Assembly: GCF_021729035.1 (NCBI RefSeq)
Contig: NZ_JAJSAP010000008.1
Coordinates: 104,314-168,313 of the forward strand
Source of the DNA: Microbulbifer sediminum
GTDB taxonomy: Bacteria > Pseudomonadota > Gammaproteobacteria > Pseudomonadales > Cellvibrionaceae
Reading direction: 5' to 3'
Length of the DNA: 64,000 nt
Of this stretch, positions 8,856-18,335 are shown in pieces. Position 1 is the stretch's first letter, and each line of letters opens with the position of its first letter. Under the pieces are notes generated by a model. The model was given only the letters and a program-made list of their open reading frames with translations. It searched no databases and was not told where the DNA came from. The translations under genes and the position numbers were made by a program.

Positions 8856-11510
8856 ATGAAAGACGCCCAGCCGCGCACAGTCCGTCTCCGCGACTACCGG
8901 GTACCCGATTACCTGGTGGACCAGACCCGCCTGCACTTCGAGTTGCAGCCCCGGGGTACGCTGGTCCGTTCCCAGCTGCATATCCGCCGGAATCCGGAAG
9001 CAGTGGCGCAGGAAAACGGCGGGGCGGACATTAAGCTGCCACCGCTGGAACTCCAGGGTGTAGAGCTGGAATTACTGTCACTCGCGATTGACGGCGAGCC
9101 CGTGGCAAGCGAGAGCTTCAGGACCTCAGTCGAGGGGCTGTCAGTGGATGTGGAGCGACCTGAGTTCGTGGTGGAAATCAGCAATCGCATCAACCCGGAA
9201 GACAACACTTCCCTGGAAGGCTTGTATCTCTCCAACGGCATGTATTGCACCCAGTGCGAGGCAGAGGGTTTCCGCAAGATTACCTTTTACCCGGACCGCC
9301 CCGATGTCATGTCGCGGTTCACGACCACGATCGTGGCGCCGCGCGACTACCCTGTCTTGCTATCCAACGGCAACGAAGTTGAGCGAGGCGAAACGGAAGA
9401 TGGCCGCCACTTTGTTACCTGGGAGGACCCATTCGCCAAGCCGTCCTACCTGTTCGCCCTGGTGGCAGGGGACCTGCAGCATGTAGAGGACGCCTTTATT
9501 ACAGCTAGTGGCCGCGAGATAAAGCTGCAAATCTTTACCGAGTCAAAAAACATCGGCAAGTGCGAGCACGCCATGCGTTCCCTGAAGAAGGCCATGCGCT
9601 GGGATGAGGAGGTCTACGGGCGTGAATATGACCTGGATATATTTATGGTCGTGGCGGTGGATCATTTCAATATGGGCGCTATGGAAAACAAGGGCCTGAA
9701 TATCTTCAATTCTGCCTGCGTCCTTGCCAGCCCAGAGACTGCCACTGACGCGGCCTTTCAGCGTATTGAGTCGATCGTTGCCCATGAGTATTTCCATAAC
9801 TGGTCCGGTAACCGGGTGACTTGCCGAGACTGGTTCCAGCTGAGCCTGAAAGAGGGCTTTACTGTTTTCCGCGATGCCGAATTTTCCGCTGATATGAATT
9901 CCCGTGCGGTCAAACGGATCGAGGATGTGTCCATGCTGCGCACGGCGCAATTTGCCGAAGACGACGGTCCCATGGCACATCCGGTGCGTCCGGATTCCTA
10001 CATGGAAATTTCCAACTTCTATACCCTGACCGTCTATGAGAAAGGGGCTGAAGTTGTGCGCATGATCCATACACTGCTGGGCGAGGAAGCATTCAGGCGT
10101 GGCAGCGACCTGTACTTTGAGCGCCATGACGGCCAGGCGGTCACCTGCGAGGATTTTGTCAAGGCTATGGAAGACGCCAACGGTGTTGACCTGCAGCAGT
10201 TCCGCCGTTGGTACAGCCAGGCGGGGACACCGGTACTGGAGGTTACGGATGCTTATGACCCCGGAACCGGCGATTACGCACTCACGGTGCGGCAGTCCTG
10301 TCCGGCCACCCCGGGCCAGCCCGAAAAGGCACCGTTCCATATTCCGTTGAAAATGGCGCTGCTGGATCCTATCGGCAATGATATGCCGCTGGACCAGGCG
10401 GGTCACACCGAACTGGTGCTGCAGGTCAGTGAGGCGGAGCAGACGTTTCGTTTCAAGGGATTACCGGAAAAGCCACTGCCGTCGCTGCTGCGCGGGTTTT
10501 CCGCCCCGGTTAAACTGCGCTACGGCTATACCCCCGAGCAGCTGTTGTTCCTGATGCGCAGCGAGTCCGATGCGTTCAATCGCTGGGATGCTGGCCAGAG
10601 ACTGGCTTTCATCGCGCTGGAATCCCTGCAGCAGGATTATCGCGCGGGGCGGGAGATGCAGCTTTCCCCCGAATTGGTATCCGCCTATCGCGCGGTGCTG
10701 CAGAACAGGGAGCTGGATCCGGCACTGGTTGCCGAGATGCTGTCCCTGCCCAGTGCACAGGTGCTGGCGGAAGAGGCCGGGGAGATCGATGCGCAAGCGA
10801 TCATTGCGGCCCGGGAATTTGCTGAAGTGTCACTGGGACAGGCCTTGCACGAGGAATTACTGGCGACTTACCGTGCCTTTACCCGGGAGGGGCCATACCG
10901 GCCCGAAGCTGATGATATTGCCGCACGCCGCCTGAAAAACACCTGTCTTGCTTTCCTAGCTGCCACCGGGGAGGCCACATACCTGGCACTTGCCCAGTCC
11001 CAGTTTGAGAGTGCCGGCAACATGACCGACAGCGCAGCTGCCCTGGCGGCACTGGTTAATCGTGGTTCTGAAGCGCAGATGCACGGGGCCCTGGATAGCT
11101 TCTACAAGCGCTGGCAGGAGGATACCCAGGTTGTTGAATTGTGGTTTGCGTTGCAGAGCAATAGTGCGCGTTGCGGTACCCTGGAGCATGTTCGTGCATT
11201 GATGCAGCACCCGGCGTTTGAACTCAAGAATCCCAATAAGGTGCGCGCCGTAATTGGTGGTTTTGCCAACCGCAATTTCACCCAGTTTCACAAGGCTGAT
11301 GGCAGTGGCTTTGAGTTCCTTTCTGACCAGGTCATCGCCCTGGATAGGCTAAATCCCCAGGTGTCGGCTCGCCTGGTGACGCCCCTGACCCGCTGGAAAA
11401 AATACCGGGAAGCCGTTGGCAGCCAGATGCATTCGGCGTTGAAATCAATCATGGAAAGTGGCCAGCTTTCAGCGGATCTCTACGAGGTCGTAAGTAAGAG
11501 CCTCGCTTGA
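8856..11510 (+). CDS. pepN: aminopeptidase N (M1 zinc metallopeptidase)
   Basis: PepN removes N-terminal residues from peptides in the cytoplasm. The 884-residue protein has the exopeptidase motif GAMEN (near residue 275) and the zinc site HEYFH (His310, Glu311, His314) followed by the third ligand Glu in NRVTCRDWFQLSLKEGFTVF. The four-domain layout (beta sandwich, catalytic thermolysin-like domain, small beta domain, alpha-helical C-terminal domain) fits the length of proteobacterial PepN (about 870-890). It has its own upstream region and converges on a histidine phosphatase gene. Confidence 0.97.
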   Translation: MKDAQPRTVRLRDYRVPDYLVDQTRLHFELQPRGTLVRSQLHIRRNPEAVAQENGGADIKLPPLELQGVELELLSLAIDGEPVASESFRTSVEGLSVDVERPEFVVEISNRINPEDNTSLEGLYLSNGMYCTQCEAEGFRKITFYPDRPDVMSRFTTTIVAPRDYPVLLSNGNEVERGETEDGRHFVTWEDPFAKPSYLFALVAGDLQHVEDAFITASGREIKLQIFTESKNIGKCEHAMRSLKKAMRWDEEVYGREYDLDIFMVVAVDHFNMGAMENKGLNIFNSACVLASPETATDAAFQRIESIVAHEYFHNWSGNRVTCRDWFQLSLKEGFTVFRDAEFSADMNSRAVKRIEDVSMLRTAQFAEDDGPMAHPVRPDSYMEISNFYTLTVYEKGAEVVRMIHTLLGEEAFRRGSDLYFERHDGQAVTCEDFVKAMEDANGVDLQQFRRWYSQAGTPVLEVTDAYDPGTGDYALTVRQSCPATPGQPEKAPFHIPLKMALLDPIGNDMPLDQAGHTELVLQVSEAEQTFRFKGLPEKPLPSLLRGFSAPVKLRYGYTPEQLLFLMRSESDAFNRWDAGQRLAFIALESLQQDYRAGREMQLSPELVSAYRAVLQNRELDPALVAEMLSLPSAQVLAEEAGEIDAQAIIAAREFAEVSLGQALHEELLATYRAFTREGPYRPEADDIAARRLKNTCLAFLAATGEATYLALAQSQFESAGNMTDSAAALAALVNRGSEAQMHGALDSFYKRWQEDTQVVELWFALQSNSARCGTLEHVRALMQHPAFELKNPNKVRAVIGGFANRNFTQFHKADGSGFEFLSDQVIALDRLNPQVSARLVTPLTRWKKYREAVGSQMHSALKSIMESGQLSADLYEVVSKSLA

Positions 11511-11597
11511 TTGGTGGCCGCCGGCGGCCCGGTATATTCTGGCCGCGATCACCCTCCGGTTGATACTGGTGCCTTACCACCGATTAGCCGGGCTGCA

Positions 11598-12146
11598 TCA
11601 GAGCATCCGGCTATCCCGATCGCGGCCCAGTCGTACGAGCTCCAGTCCACGACTGGTAATAGCGAGTTCGGTAACCGACGTGTAGTCGGGGCGAAATTGG
11701 CAGATTTCAGCAGATTCCCGTGTGTATGCGACCACGGAATTGATCACCATGAAGTGGCAAAATACCGCGGTATCCTGCTGCAGGTTCTGCAGGTACTGCA
11801 TGATGTCCTTGCGCCATTGCAGTTGATGCGGTTCCAGCTGGTTCCATTCCGCATCGAGTAACGAGCGGACCCATGGACCGCGCTCGGCCAGGGGTAGGTC
11901 CAGGGGAGAGGGGATCTCATTGACCGCTGACTCTATGGAGATCTCCCGCCCCCAACGCCGGGCCAGGGGTTCTGCTGTCTGGCGCGCGCGGCTTTTGGGG
12001 CTACTCACCAGCGCGAATTGAGGATTGACTCCCATAGTCTGCGCCAGCGCCGTGGCCTGCCGGTGTCCCAGTGCTGTAAGCGCCGGGTCTTCCACTCCGG
12101 CCACTTTGGCTGCCTCGCCATGCCTTATCAGCAGGATTTTCGTCAC
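11598..12146 (-). CDS. histidine phosphatase superfamily protein (SixA-like)
   Basis: A 182-residue phosphatase of the phosphoglycerate mutase fold. The nucleophile motif is at the very N terminus (ILLIRHGEAA), followed by SSPKSRARQTAEPLA, and the second catalytic His is in VFCHFMVINSVV. Members include SixA, which dephosphorylates phosphohistidine proteins; the substrate cannot be told here. I chose GTG 12146 because AGGGGG lies eight bases upstream and it places the RHG motif at residue about 8; the longer frame from 12197 adds an unlikely leader. It converges with pepN. Confidence 0.85.
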   Translation of the reverse strand: MTKILLIRHGEAAKVAGVEDPALTALGHRQATALAQTMGVNPQFALVSSPKSRARQTAEPLARRWGREISIESAVNEIPSPLDLPLAERGPWVRSLLDAEWNQLEPHQLQWRKDIMQYLQNLQQDTAVFCHFMVINSVVAYTRESAEICQFRPDYTSVTELAITSRGLELVRLGRDRDSRML

Positions 12147-12215
12147 TGTATTCCCCCTGGTTACTGCGATATTGCCGACAGCAATACCACCATGCACTTA
12201 ATTCAATGACTGCCG

Positions 12216-12247
12216 TTGCACTACGGCCTAGTTGCACTACGGCCTAG
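12216..12247. repeat. 16-base perfect tandem duplication at a stop codon
   Basis: TTGCACTACGGCCTAG occurs twice in a row (12216-12231 and 12232-12247). The second copy contains the stop codon of the minus-strand esterase, so the first copy is outside the gene. It looks like a recent slippage duplication. Confidence 0.9.
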
Positions 12248-13821
12248 AGGTAGCGCCCAATCAAGTCGTCACCAATATCCTGCCATATCCGGGTCACGGT
12301 TGCCCGGTCAAAGGTGTGGGCCTCCGGATGTTCTCCGAAGCGCCGACTGTGCCCCTCGGTGAAGGCGGGCCATTCCGGGCCGGGGTCGCCGGTTTCCGCG
12401 AAGTTCAGCCAGGCTTCTCTTACCGCACAGCTCAGGGCATCGGCATCCTGTTCGCCACCGTACAGGTCGTGCAGGCTCTCTTCTCCATGAGTACCGAACA
12501 CATAGCCCAATTCGACTGCATGGCAGGCGCCGAGCAAGGGCTGTGCGGCGAGGGGCTGGGCGAAATGATAGTGGTAGCGCTTGCCCGCATGTGCTTCCAG
12601 CAGTCGTAGTCCCGGCACTGTGAATATCATATCTGTCAGCATCAGGTTCCATGCACGGCTCCATTCTGGCCAGGGACTGGCTTCCAGGGTACGGGCACGG
12701 CTGTAGTAGTGATCCAGCAGGTCATTGAGTTCAGGTTCCGGTAGCAGCCAGTTCAAGTGGCTCACAATCCGGGCCCTGTCGAGGGTAAAGCTGCCTGGAT
12801 CACTGACACTGAACAGGTTCCACTCCTCCAGGTTGCTACCTACGAGGAGTGGCACTTCCGTAGCGTGTCCCTGGCGAACGGCCTCAATGGGTGTGACTGT
12901 CAGCAGCTCCCCGTCGAGCACGGGCTTGAAAGGCAACTGCCCCCATTCCCGTTCCAGGCGTGGATCCGCGAGGATCTCCCGCTGGGCCTGGAGAAGTTGC
13001 CTGGTCGTGGCTGCGGCCGGCGATACACCGGAATTGCATTGCAGTTTCCCTACAAATGCTTCCGCCAGGCTATTTGCCCGGTCGCGGTCCTGGATTGCGC
13101 AGGGACTGCCACTCTGTATCACGGCGCGATGGAATAGCCCCTTGCAATGGGGAATGGCCATCAGGGCGGTGATGCTCATGGCGCCAGCGGATTCGCCGAA
13201 CAGGGTGATATTGTCCGGGTCTCCCCCGAATGCGGTGATATTCGTTTGGACCCAGCGAATTGCTGCAATCTGATCCTGTACGCCCTCATTGCCACTGGCT
13301 TCCACATCACTACACTCTGCTAATCGCAGGAATCCCAGACTGCCGAGGCGGTAGTTGAGTGTTACCACAATAGCTCGACCACTCGCCGCCAGGTGGCGGC
13401 CGTTATAAACCGGTTGGCAGCCGGATCCCATATAAAAAGAGCCTCCGTGGATCCAGATCATCACCGGCAGTTTATTGGTGCACGCCTGAATGGATGCGTA
13501 AATGTTCAGGTAAAGACAGTCCTCGCTCTCCGGCGGCTCGCCGCCTGGTCCCAGGATTTCCATCAGCGTGGATGGGTTTTGCGGAGCAGGCATTCCGAAA
13601 CAGTATGCCGCTAGTGGTGATTGCCATCTTGGGAATGGTTCTGGTGGACGCCATCTCAGGTCGCCGATTGGGGGAAGGGCGTAGGGGATACCCAGGAATA
13701 GTGTGACACCGCTATCGACGTCAACCTGGCCGAGAATCGGGCCGGCTGGCGTATCGATAATTCTATTGTTTCCTGAGCCGCCAGCCCGGGTACACCCGGA
13801 CTGCTTTTTCCCTGTCATCAA
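12244..13821 (-). CDS. type-B carboxylesterase (alpha/beta hydrolase)
   Basis: A 525-residue serine esterase of the carboxylesterase/cholinesterase family. Visible are the oxyanion-hole region (VMIWIHGGSFYMGSG), the nucleophile elbow GESAGAM (residues about 210-216), and the conserved EDCLYLNIY segment near residue 100. The catalytic His follows GACHAVELGYVFG near the C terminus. There is no signal peptide, so it is probably cytoplasmic; the substrate is unknown. The start ATG (13821, or the next codon) follows GAGGAACATTTG. It is transcribed away from the repeat-protein gene to its right. Confidence 0.92.
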   Translation of the reverse strand: MMTGKKQSGCTRAGGSGNNRIIDTPAGPILGQVDVDSGVTLFLGIPYALPPIGDLRWRPPEPFPRWQSPLAAYCFGMPAPQNPSTLMEILGPGGEPPESEDCLYLNIYASIQACTNKLPVMIWIHGGSFYMGSGCQPVYNGRHLAASGRAIVVTLNYRLGSLGFLRLAECSDVEASGNEGVQDQIAAIRWVQTNITAFGGDPDNITLFGESAGAMSITALMAIPHCKGLFHRAVIQSGSPCAIQDRDRANSLAEAFVGKLQCNSGVSPAAATTRQLLQAQREILADPRLEREWGQLPFKPVLDGELLTVTPIEAVRQGHATEVPLLVGSNLEEWNLFSVSDPGSFTLDRARIVSHLNWLLPEPELNDLLDHYYSRARTLEASPWPEWSRAWNLMLTDMIFTVPGLRLLEAHAGKRYHYHFAQPLAAQPLLGACHAVELGYVFGTHGEESLHDLYGGEQDADALSCAVREAWLNFAETGDPGPEWPAFTEGHSRRFGEHPEAHTFDRATVTRIWQDIGDDLIGRYL

Positions 13822-14090
13822 ATGTTCCTCTTCCCTGATTGCCCCGCCAGGCGGGCTCTCCGGAGTATAGCCGGCGTCTTATTTGCTCTTGAAATGTGAT
13901 CGAGTACTGTCCATAAAAAAAGGACTGCTCAAATTTTGTTCACAAGTCGCGGACGAAATTCGGGCTCTTGTTCAATTAATTCAGGGAATAGGCTCCCGCC
14001 AAGGTAAATAAGACAGCTAAATGCTCCAGGGCGTCACTCCGCTGTTCGTGTGAATGGATTTCACGATGGGATACGTAGTCAGGTGACAGC
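13822..14090. other. divergent intergenic region upstream of the Asp-rich repeat protein
   Basis: This 269-base, A/T-richer gap separates the esterase (minus) from the repeat-protein gene (plus) and must hold both promoters. Two TTGTTC hexamers (around 13936 and 13972) could be -35 elements, but no convincing partner -10 is visible. The start ATG at 14091 has AGGTGA about six bases upstream. Confidence 0.45.
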
Positions 14091-16763
14091 ATGATTGGAA
14101 AAATTTACGACAGGGAAACCGGGTCGGTCAGGGAGGCGCCATTGGACGGCCTGGCGCTATCGTCTATCGGGATCGTCAGTCTCCCCTTGGGGCTTGATGA
14201 AGTTGCGTCGTACGCAAGGGATGGCAATGACCTGATCATTATCCTGGAATCGGGCGAGCAGGTCGTGATCGCCAATTTCTATCAGATCGATGAGGATGGT
14301 GAGCAAAGCCACTTGGTCCTGGAGGGTGGTGAGGAGCCGATGATGCTCGCCATGCTTGGTGGATCAGGCTATCCGGTTGCTGCTGCCGCAGCTCCCGCTG
14401 CAGCCACAACCGCAGGTGTGAGTTCCTGGTTGATTCCCGGGTTGGTGGGTCTGGGCGCAATTGCCATCGCGTTAGATGACGATGATGGCAGGGATGGCTT
14501 CCAGCAGACAGGCAACAATACGCCCTCTGGCCGGCCACTACCTCCAAATCCCCCCGGTCCGCCCCCGGACAGCGATGCAGATGCTGACTCTGATGCAGAT
14601 GCCGATGCCGATACCGACGCCGATGCCGATGCAGATGCCGATACAGATGCCGATGCCGATGCGGATGCGGATGCGGATGCCGATGCGGATGCCGATGCGG
14701 ATGCGGATGCGGACGCCGATGCCGATGCGGACGCCGATGCCGATGCCGATGCGGACGCCGATGCGGACGCGGATGCTGACGCCGATGCGGATGCGGATGC
14801 GGATGCCGATGCGGATGCGGATGCGGATGCGGATGCGGATGCCGATGCGGATGCCGATGCGGATGCGGATGCCGATGCGGATGCCGATGCCGATGCGGAC
14901 GCCGATGCGGACGCCGATGCGGATGCCGATGCGGATGCCGATGCGGATGCCGATGCCGATGCCGATGCGGATGCGGATGCTGACGCCGATGCGGATGCCG
15001 ATGCGGATGCTGACGCCGATGCCGATGCGGATGCTGACGCCGATGCCGATGCCGATGCCGATGCCGATGCCGATGCCGATGCGGACGCCGATGCGGATGC
15101 TGACGCCGATGCGGACGCCGATGCGGATGCTGACGCCGATGCCGATGCGGATGCCGATGCGGATGCTGACGCCGATGCCGATGCGGATGCCGATGCCGAT
15201 GCGGATGCGGACGCGGATGCTGACGCCGATGCGGATGCCGATGCGGATGCCGATGCGGATGCCGATGCGGACGCCGATGCGGATGCCGATGCCGATGCGG
15301 ATGCCGATGCGGATGCGGATGCCGATGCGGATGCGGATGCGGATGCCGATGCGGACGCCGATGCCGATGCGGACGCCGATGCCGATGCCGATGCTGACGC
15401 TGACGCTGACGCCGATTGCGACGTCAACATCGATATAGATATCGACATCAACTGTGACTGTGACGCCGATGCGGATTCAGACGCGGATGCCGATGCTGAC
15501 GCTGACGCTGACGCGGATGGACACCCGAGCCCCATAGGCCTGGGTGGATACTGCGATCCCGACTGTCAGATAAAGGATGTCGATGTAGACATTGATATCG
15601 AGAGGGACGGGTGTGACATCAATATCGATATCGACATCGATATCGAATGTGATGCAGACGCTGACTCGGATGCGGACGCCGATGCGGATGCGGATGCGGA
15701 CGCCGATGCCGATGCCGATGCCGATGCCGATGCCGATGCTGACGCCGATGCGGATGCGGACGGTGATGCCGACGGTGATGCCGATGGTGACGCGGACGGT
15801 GATGCCGATGGTGACGCGGACGGGGATGCCGACGGTGATGCCGACGGGGATGCCGACGGGGATGCCGACGGGGATGCCGACGGTGACGCGGACGGTGACG
15901 CGGACGGTGATGCCGACGGTGACGCGGACGGTGATGCCGATGGTGACGCGGACGGGGATGCCGACGGTGACGCGGACGGTGACGCGGACGGTGATGCCGA
16001 TGGTGACGCGGACGGTGATGCCGATGGTGACGCGGACGGTGATGCCGACGGGGATGCCGACGGGGATGCCGACGGTGACGCGGACGGTGATGCCGACGGG
16101 GATGCCGACGGTGATGCCGACGGTGATGCCGACGGGGATGCCGACGGGGATGCCGACGGTGACGCCGATGGTGACGCGGACGGTGACGCGGACGGTGACG
16201 CGGACGGTGATGCCGACGGTGACGCCGACGGGGATGCCGATGGTGACGCGGACGGTGATGCCGACGGTGACGCCGACGGTGATGCCGACGGTGACGCCGA
16301 CGGGGATGCCGATGGTGACGCGGACGGTGATGCCGACGGTGACGCCGATGGTGACGCCGATGGTGACGCCGATGGTGACGCGGACGGTGACGCGGACGGT
16401 GATGCCGACGGGGACGCTGACGGCGACCAGGACATTGAGGTAAGTCTCAGCGACGTAATCCCCATGGGGGACGACAACGCTGGGATGCGCAGTGAGCCTG
16501 GAGAGTCAGAAGAGAGTGGATCGGGAATGCTGTCTGACGATCAGATGGGCCCGGACCTGGATCTTGATGATCTCGTCAGCGACTGTGAATCTGATGCAGG
16601 GTCGCTCTTCTCGGTAGCTGATACCGATGATGACACTGCGTCAGGATACACATTCTCGGGTGGTGGAAGTGGCCTCCCGGATGGCCTGGATAGCACTATG
16701 CACGCCCAGGACACTGATCCCGTCCAGGATATGTGGCAACAGAATGGACCAGACGACGTCTGA
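14091..16763 (+). CDS. BapA-prefix protein with giant Asp-Ala / Asp-Gly-Asp-Ala repeats, probable type I secretion substrate
   Basis: An 890-residue, extremely acidic protein. Residues 1-90 match the BapA/Bap 'prefix-like' domain of type I secreted adhesins ([41 protein letters not shown]). Residues about 97-130 are an Ala-rich stretch followed by a hydrophobic helix ([18 protein letters not shown]). After a Pro-rich linker come an Asp-Ala tract (residues 160-442), a Cys-containing segment with Ile-Asp runs (443-520), more Asp-Ala (521-556), an Asp-Gly-Asp-Ala tract (557-779) and an acidic, Ser/Gly-rich tail (780-890). Eight Cys are present, seven of them around the Ile-Asp inserts. No RTX nonapeptides are visible. 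The gene is directly followed by a terminator and then by tolC-ABC-hlyD genes, so export by that system is the natural inference. Function is unknown; calcium binding, mineral binding, or acting as the scaffold for the ligases downstream are possible. Confidence 0.9.
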   Translation: MIGKIYDRETGSVREAPLDGLALSSIGIVSLPLGLDEVASYARDGNDLIIILESGEQVVIANFYQIDEDGEQSHLVLEGGEEPMMLAMLGGSGYPVAAAAAPAAATTAGVSSWLIPGLVGLGAIAIALDDDDGRDGFQQTGNNTPSGRPLPPNPPGPPPDSDADADSDADADADTDADADADADTDADADADADADADADADADADADADADADADADADADADADADADADADADADADADADADADADADADADADADADADADADADADADADADADADADADADADADADADADADADADADADADADADADADADADADADADADADADADADADADADADADADADADADADADADADADADADADADADADADADADADADADADADADADADADADADADADADADADADADADADADADADADADADADADADCDVNIDIDIDINCDCDADADSDADADADADADADGHPSPIGLGGYCDPDCQIKDVDVDIDIERDGCDINIDIDIDIECDADADSDADADADADADADADADADADADADADADADGDADGDADGDADGDADGDADGDADGDADGDADGDADGDADGDADGDADGDADGDADGDADGDADGDADGDADGDADGDADGDADGDADGDADGDADGDADGDADGDADGDADGDADGDADGDADGDADGDADGDADGDADGDADGDADGDADGDADGDADGDADGDADGDADGDADGDADGDADGDADGDADGDADGDADGDADGDADGDADGDADGDADGDQDIEVSLSDVIPMGDDNAGMRSEPGESEESGSGMLSDDQMGPDLDLDDLVSDCESDAGSLFSVADTDDDTASGYTFSGGGSGLPDGLDSTMHAQDTDPVQDMWQQNGPDDV
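14568..15416. repeat. hexanucleotide tandem tract encoding (Asp-Ala)n
   Basis: 849 bases of GAYGCN hexamers, about 141 Asp-X dipeptides, nearly all Asp-Ala with a few Ser or Thr near the start. Ala codons are mainly GCG and GCC with some GCT/GCA, and Asp codons mix GAT and GAC. Longer motifs such as GCGGATGCTGACGCCGAT recur, which indicates expansion by unequal exchange of blocks. The tract keeps every reading frame open on both strands, which produces spurious long ORFs. Confidence 0.97.
15417..15650. repeat. Cys-flanked Ile-Asp repeat inserts inside the repeat protein
   Basis: Two related inserts interrupt the Asp-Ala tracts: [16 protein letters not shown] (from 15417) and, after a short Asp-Ala stretch and a [16 protein letters not shown] linker, [20 protein letters not shown] (from about 15573) ending IDIDIEC. 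The alternating Ile-Asp pattern is expected to form beta strands with one acidic face. Asp remains at alternate positions, so the two-residue register continues through the insert. Confidence 0.85.
15759..16427. repeat. 12-base tandem tract encoding (Asp-Gly-Asp-Ala)n
   Basis: 669 bases, about 55 tetrapeptide units of Asp-Gly-Asp-Ala. Gly codons are GGT or GGG, Ala GCC or GCG, Asp GAT or GAC. It follows a short (Asp-Ala) tract (15651-15758) and ends shortly before the unique C-terminal tail. Confidence 0.97.
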
Positions 16764-16786
16764 TCCAAAGGAGGCTTAGCAAACGG

Positions 16787-16821
16787 GAAACACCGGGCCC
16801 AGGGCTCGGTGTTTCTTTTTT
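16787..16821 (+). terminator. rho-independent terminator between the repeat protein and the secretion genes
   Basis: GAAACACCG (16787-16795) pairs with CGGTGTTTC (16807-16815), followed by TTTTTT. It lies 24 bases after the repeat-protein stop. It would limit read-through, so the substrate could be made in large excess over the exporter, as is common for secreted structural proteins. Confidence 0.88.
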
Positions 16822-16904
16822 CGACTAGAATCTGTGAAGGAAAAAATTCAACAGTGGTGCCGGGTATAACAGATCCGTACCGGATACCTCTCACGCCAGA
16901 GTAA

Positions 16905-18335
16905 GTGAAAATAGTGGATTCAATGCAGCGACTATGGATAGTCACGCTGGCATCTCTCACCGCCATGTGTGTGCAGCAGGCTCAATCCCAGACCGGACCC
17001 GGCTCGACTGACCGTCCGGCCCGAATAAGTGAATCGGCAGTCCAGCAGGAAGTAGCGTCACCTCCTTCTACTGTCAGTCACTCCCAGTACTCACCACAAC
17101 AACTGACTATGACCGAAGCGGTACACCAGGCTATCGACTGGCATCCAGTGATCGCCGAAAGCGTGGGTGAACTATATCGGCGACAGGAAGGTATTCGCGT
17201 CGCCCGCTCGGGTTATTTCCCGCAGCTAAGCGCGGGCGTCGTCGCCGGCCAGGATAGTGAAAATGAGGGAGATGGCAACGGGCACGCCGTACAGCTCTAT
17301 GTTTCCCAGGTGATTTATGACTTTGGGAAAATATCGAGCGGTGTGGATCTTGCCAAAGCTGAGGTCAGTCGATCCAGGGCTGAAGTGCTCCAATCAATTG
17401 ATCAGGTTGCCCGGGATACCGCAAATGCAGCGGTGGAAGTCCAGCGATACCAGGCACTTCTGGACATAGCTGATGAGCAGATAGAGAGTGTCTCGTCAAT
17501 AGCATCACTGGTAAGAATGCGCAGCGAGCGAGGGGCCAGTTCTCGCTCGGATGTGTTGCAGGCCCAGGCGCGCATCGAAGCCGCGCGAGCCTCGAAACAG
17601 CAGGTTATCGCAGGCCTGGCCCGTTGGCGCAGTACTCTGAAGAACCTGGTCAATGCAGCCGCGCCCGTAAGGGTTTCGATGGCAGAAACGGAGACAGTGA
17701 CGAATGCCTGTGAAGGGGCGCCAGGGGAAGTGCTTGCCTCACCGCGTGTCCTGATTGCTGAGGCGTCACGTGCTGAAGCAATGGCCCGCCTCCAGGAATC
17801 CAAAGCTGACGTCTGGCCAACCTTGTCCCTGGATGCGAGCTATAACCGCTACCTGGACCAGACCTATGTCGATACGAATGTACTCGATGAGAACGAGTCT
17901 GCGGTGTTCCTCAATCTTTCCATGCCGATCTACCAGGGCGGCAGGTTGTCGGCAAGTAAGGAATCTGCATCTTATGCACTGAGCTCTGCCGACGCCGCAA
18001 AGGATGCTGCCCGGGAGGCTGTTACCAGGGAATACCTGGCAGCCCAGGCACAGGCGAATGGCCTGGATCGCAGCCTGGGAATTCTGGACTCCCGTGAAAA
18101 TGCGATCAGGGAGACCAGGAACCTCTATCGGAAACAATATTCATCACTCGGAACTCGGACCCTGCTTGACCTGTTGAATTCGGAAGAAGAGCTGCAGCAG
18201 GCACGCCAGGAACGTGTTGAGACCCGATATGACCTGAAGGCACTCGAGATAGAATGCCTTTATAACACCGGGGACATTCGCAGGGCATTCGGAATAGAGG
18301 GTAGGGCGGTCCAGGGCGTGGAGGTGTTGCCTTGA
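16905..18335 (+). CDS. TolC-family outer-membrane protein of a type I secretion system
   Basis: A 476-residue outer-membrane efflux protein. A signal peptide (MQRLWIVTLASLTAMCVQQAQSQ, from an internal ATG at 16923) precedes two OEP repeats: TMTEAVHQAIDWHPVIAES at about residue 70 opens the first, and the second begins near residue 270 (VLIAEASRAEAMARLQESKADVWPTLSLDASYNR). YLDQTYVDTN and YQGGRLSASKESA are typical of LapE/TolC proteins. Either GTG 16905 or ATG 16923 could be the start. Its stop overlaps the next start by four bases (TTGA), so it is co-translated with the ABC transporter. Confidence 0.92.
   Translation: MKIVDSMQRLWIVTLASLTAMCVQQAQSQTGPGSTDRPARISESAVQQEVASPPSTVSHSQYSPQQLTMTEAVHQAIDWHPVIAESVGELYRRQEGIRVARSGYFPQLSAGVVAGQDSENEGDGNGHAVQLYVSQVIYDFGKISSGVDLAKAEVSRSRAEVLQSIDQVARDTANAAVEVQRYQALLDIADEQIESVSSIASLVRMRSERGASSRSDVLQAQARIEAARASKQQVIAGLARWRSTLKNLVNAAAPVRVSMAETETVTNACEGAPGEVLASPRVLIAEASRAEAMARLQESKADVWPTLSLDASYNRYLDQTYVDTNVLDENESAVFLNLSMPIYQGGRLSASKESASYALSSADAAKDAAREAVTREYLAAQAQANGLDRSLGILDSRENAIRETRNLYRKQYSSLGTRTLLDLLNSEEELQQARQERVETRYDLKALEIECLYNTGDIRRAFGIEGRAVQGVEVLP

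Noticed and set aside
8527..8856. Minus-strand frame filling the ydbH-pepN gap
   Set aside because: Its product has no recognisable features and it overlaps the expected promoter regions of two real genes.
14369..15535. Long minus-strand frame of alternating Ser-Ala opposite the Asp-Ala tract
   Set aside because: The GAYGCN hexamer leaves all frames open. The minus frame has no ribosome site and ends in low-complexity sequence, whereas the plus frame has a start, a recognised N-terminal domain and a terminator.
14568..16427. Possible CRISPR array
   Set aside because: The repeats are contiguous 6- and 12-base units with no spacers, and no cas genes are near.
15566..16477. Minus-strand Ser-Pro repeat frame opposite the Asp-Gly-Asp-Ala tract
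   Set aside because: It is the antisense reading of the 12-base repeat and has no independent support.
14091..16763. RTX calcium-binding protein
   Set aside because: No GGxGxDxxx nonapeptides are present; the Asp-rich repeats follow other patterns, so only the secretion route, not the RTX fold, is supported.
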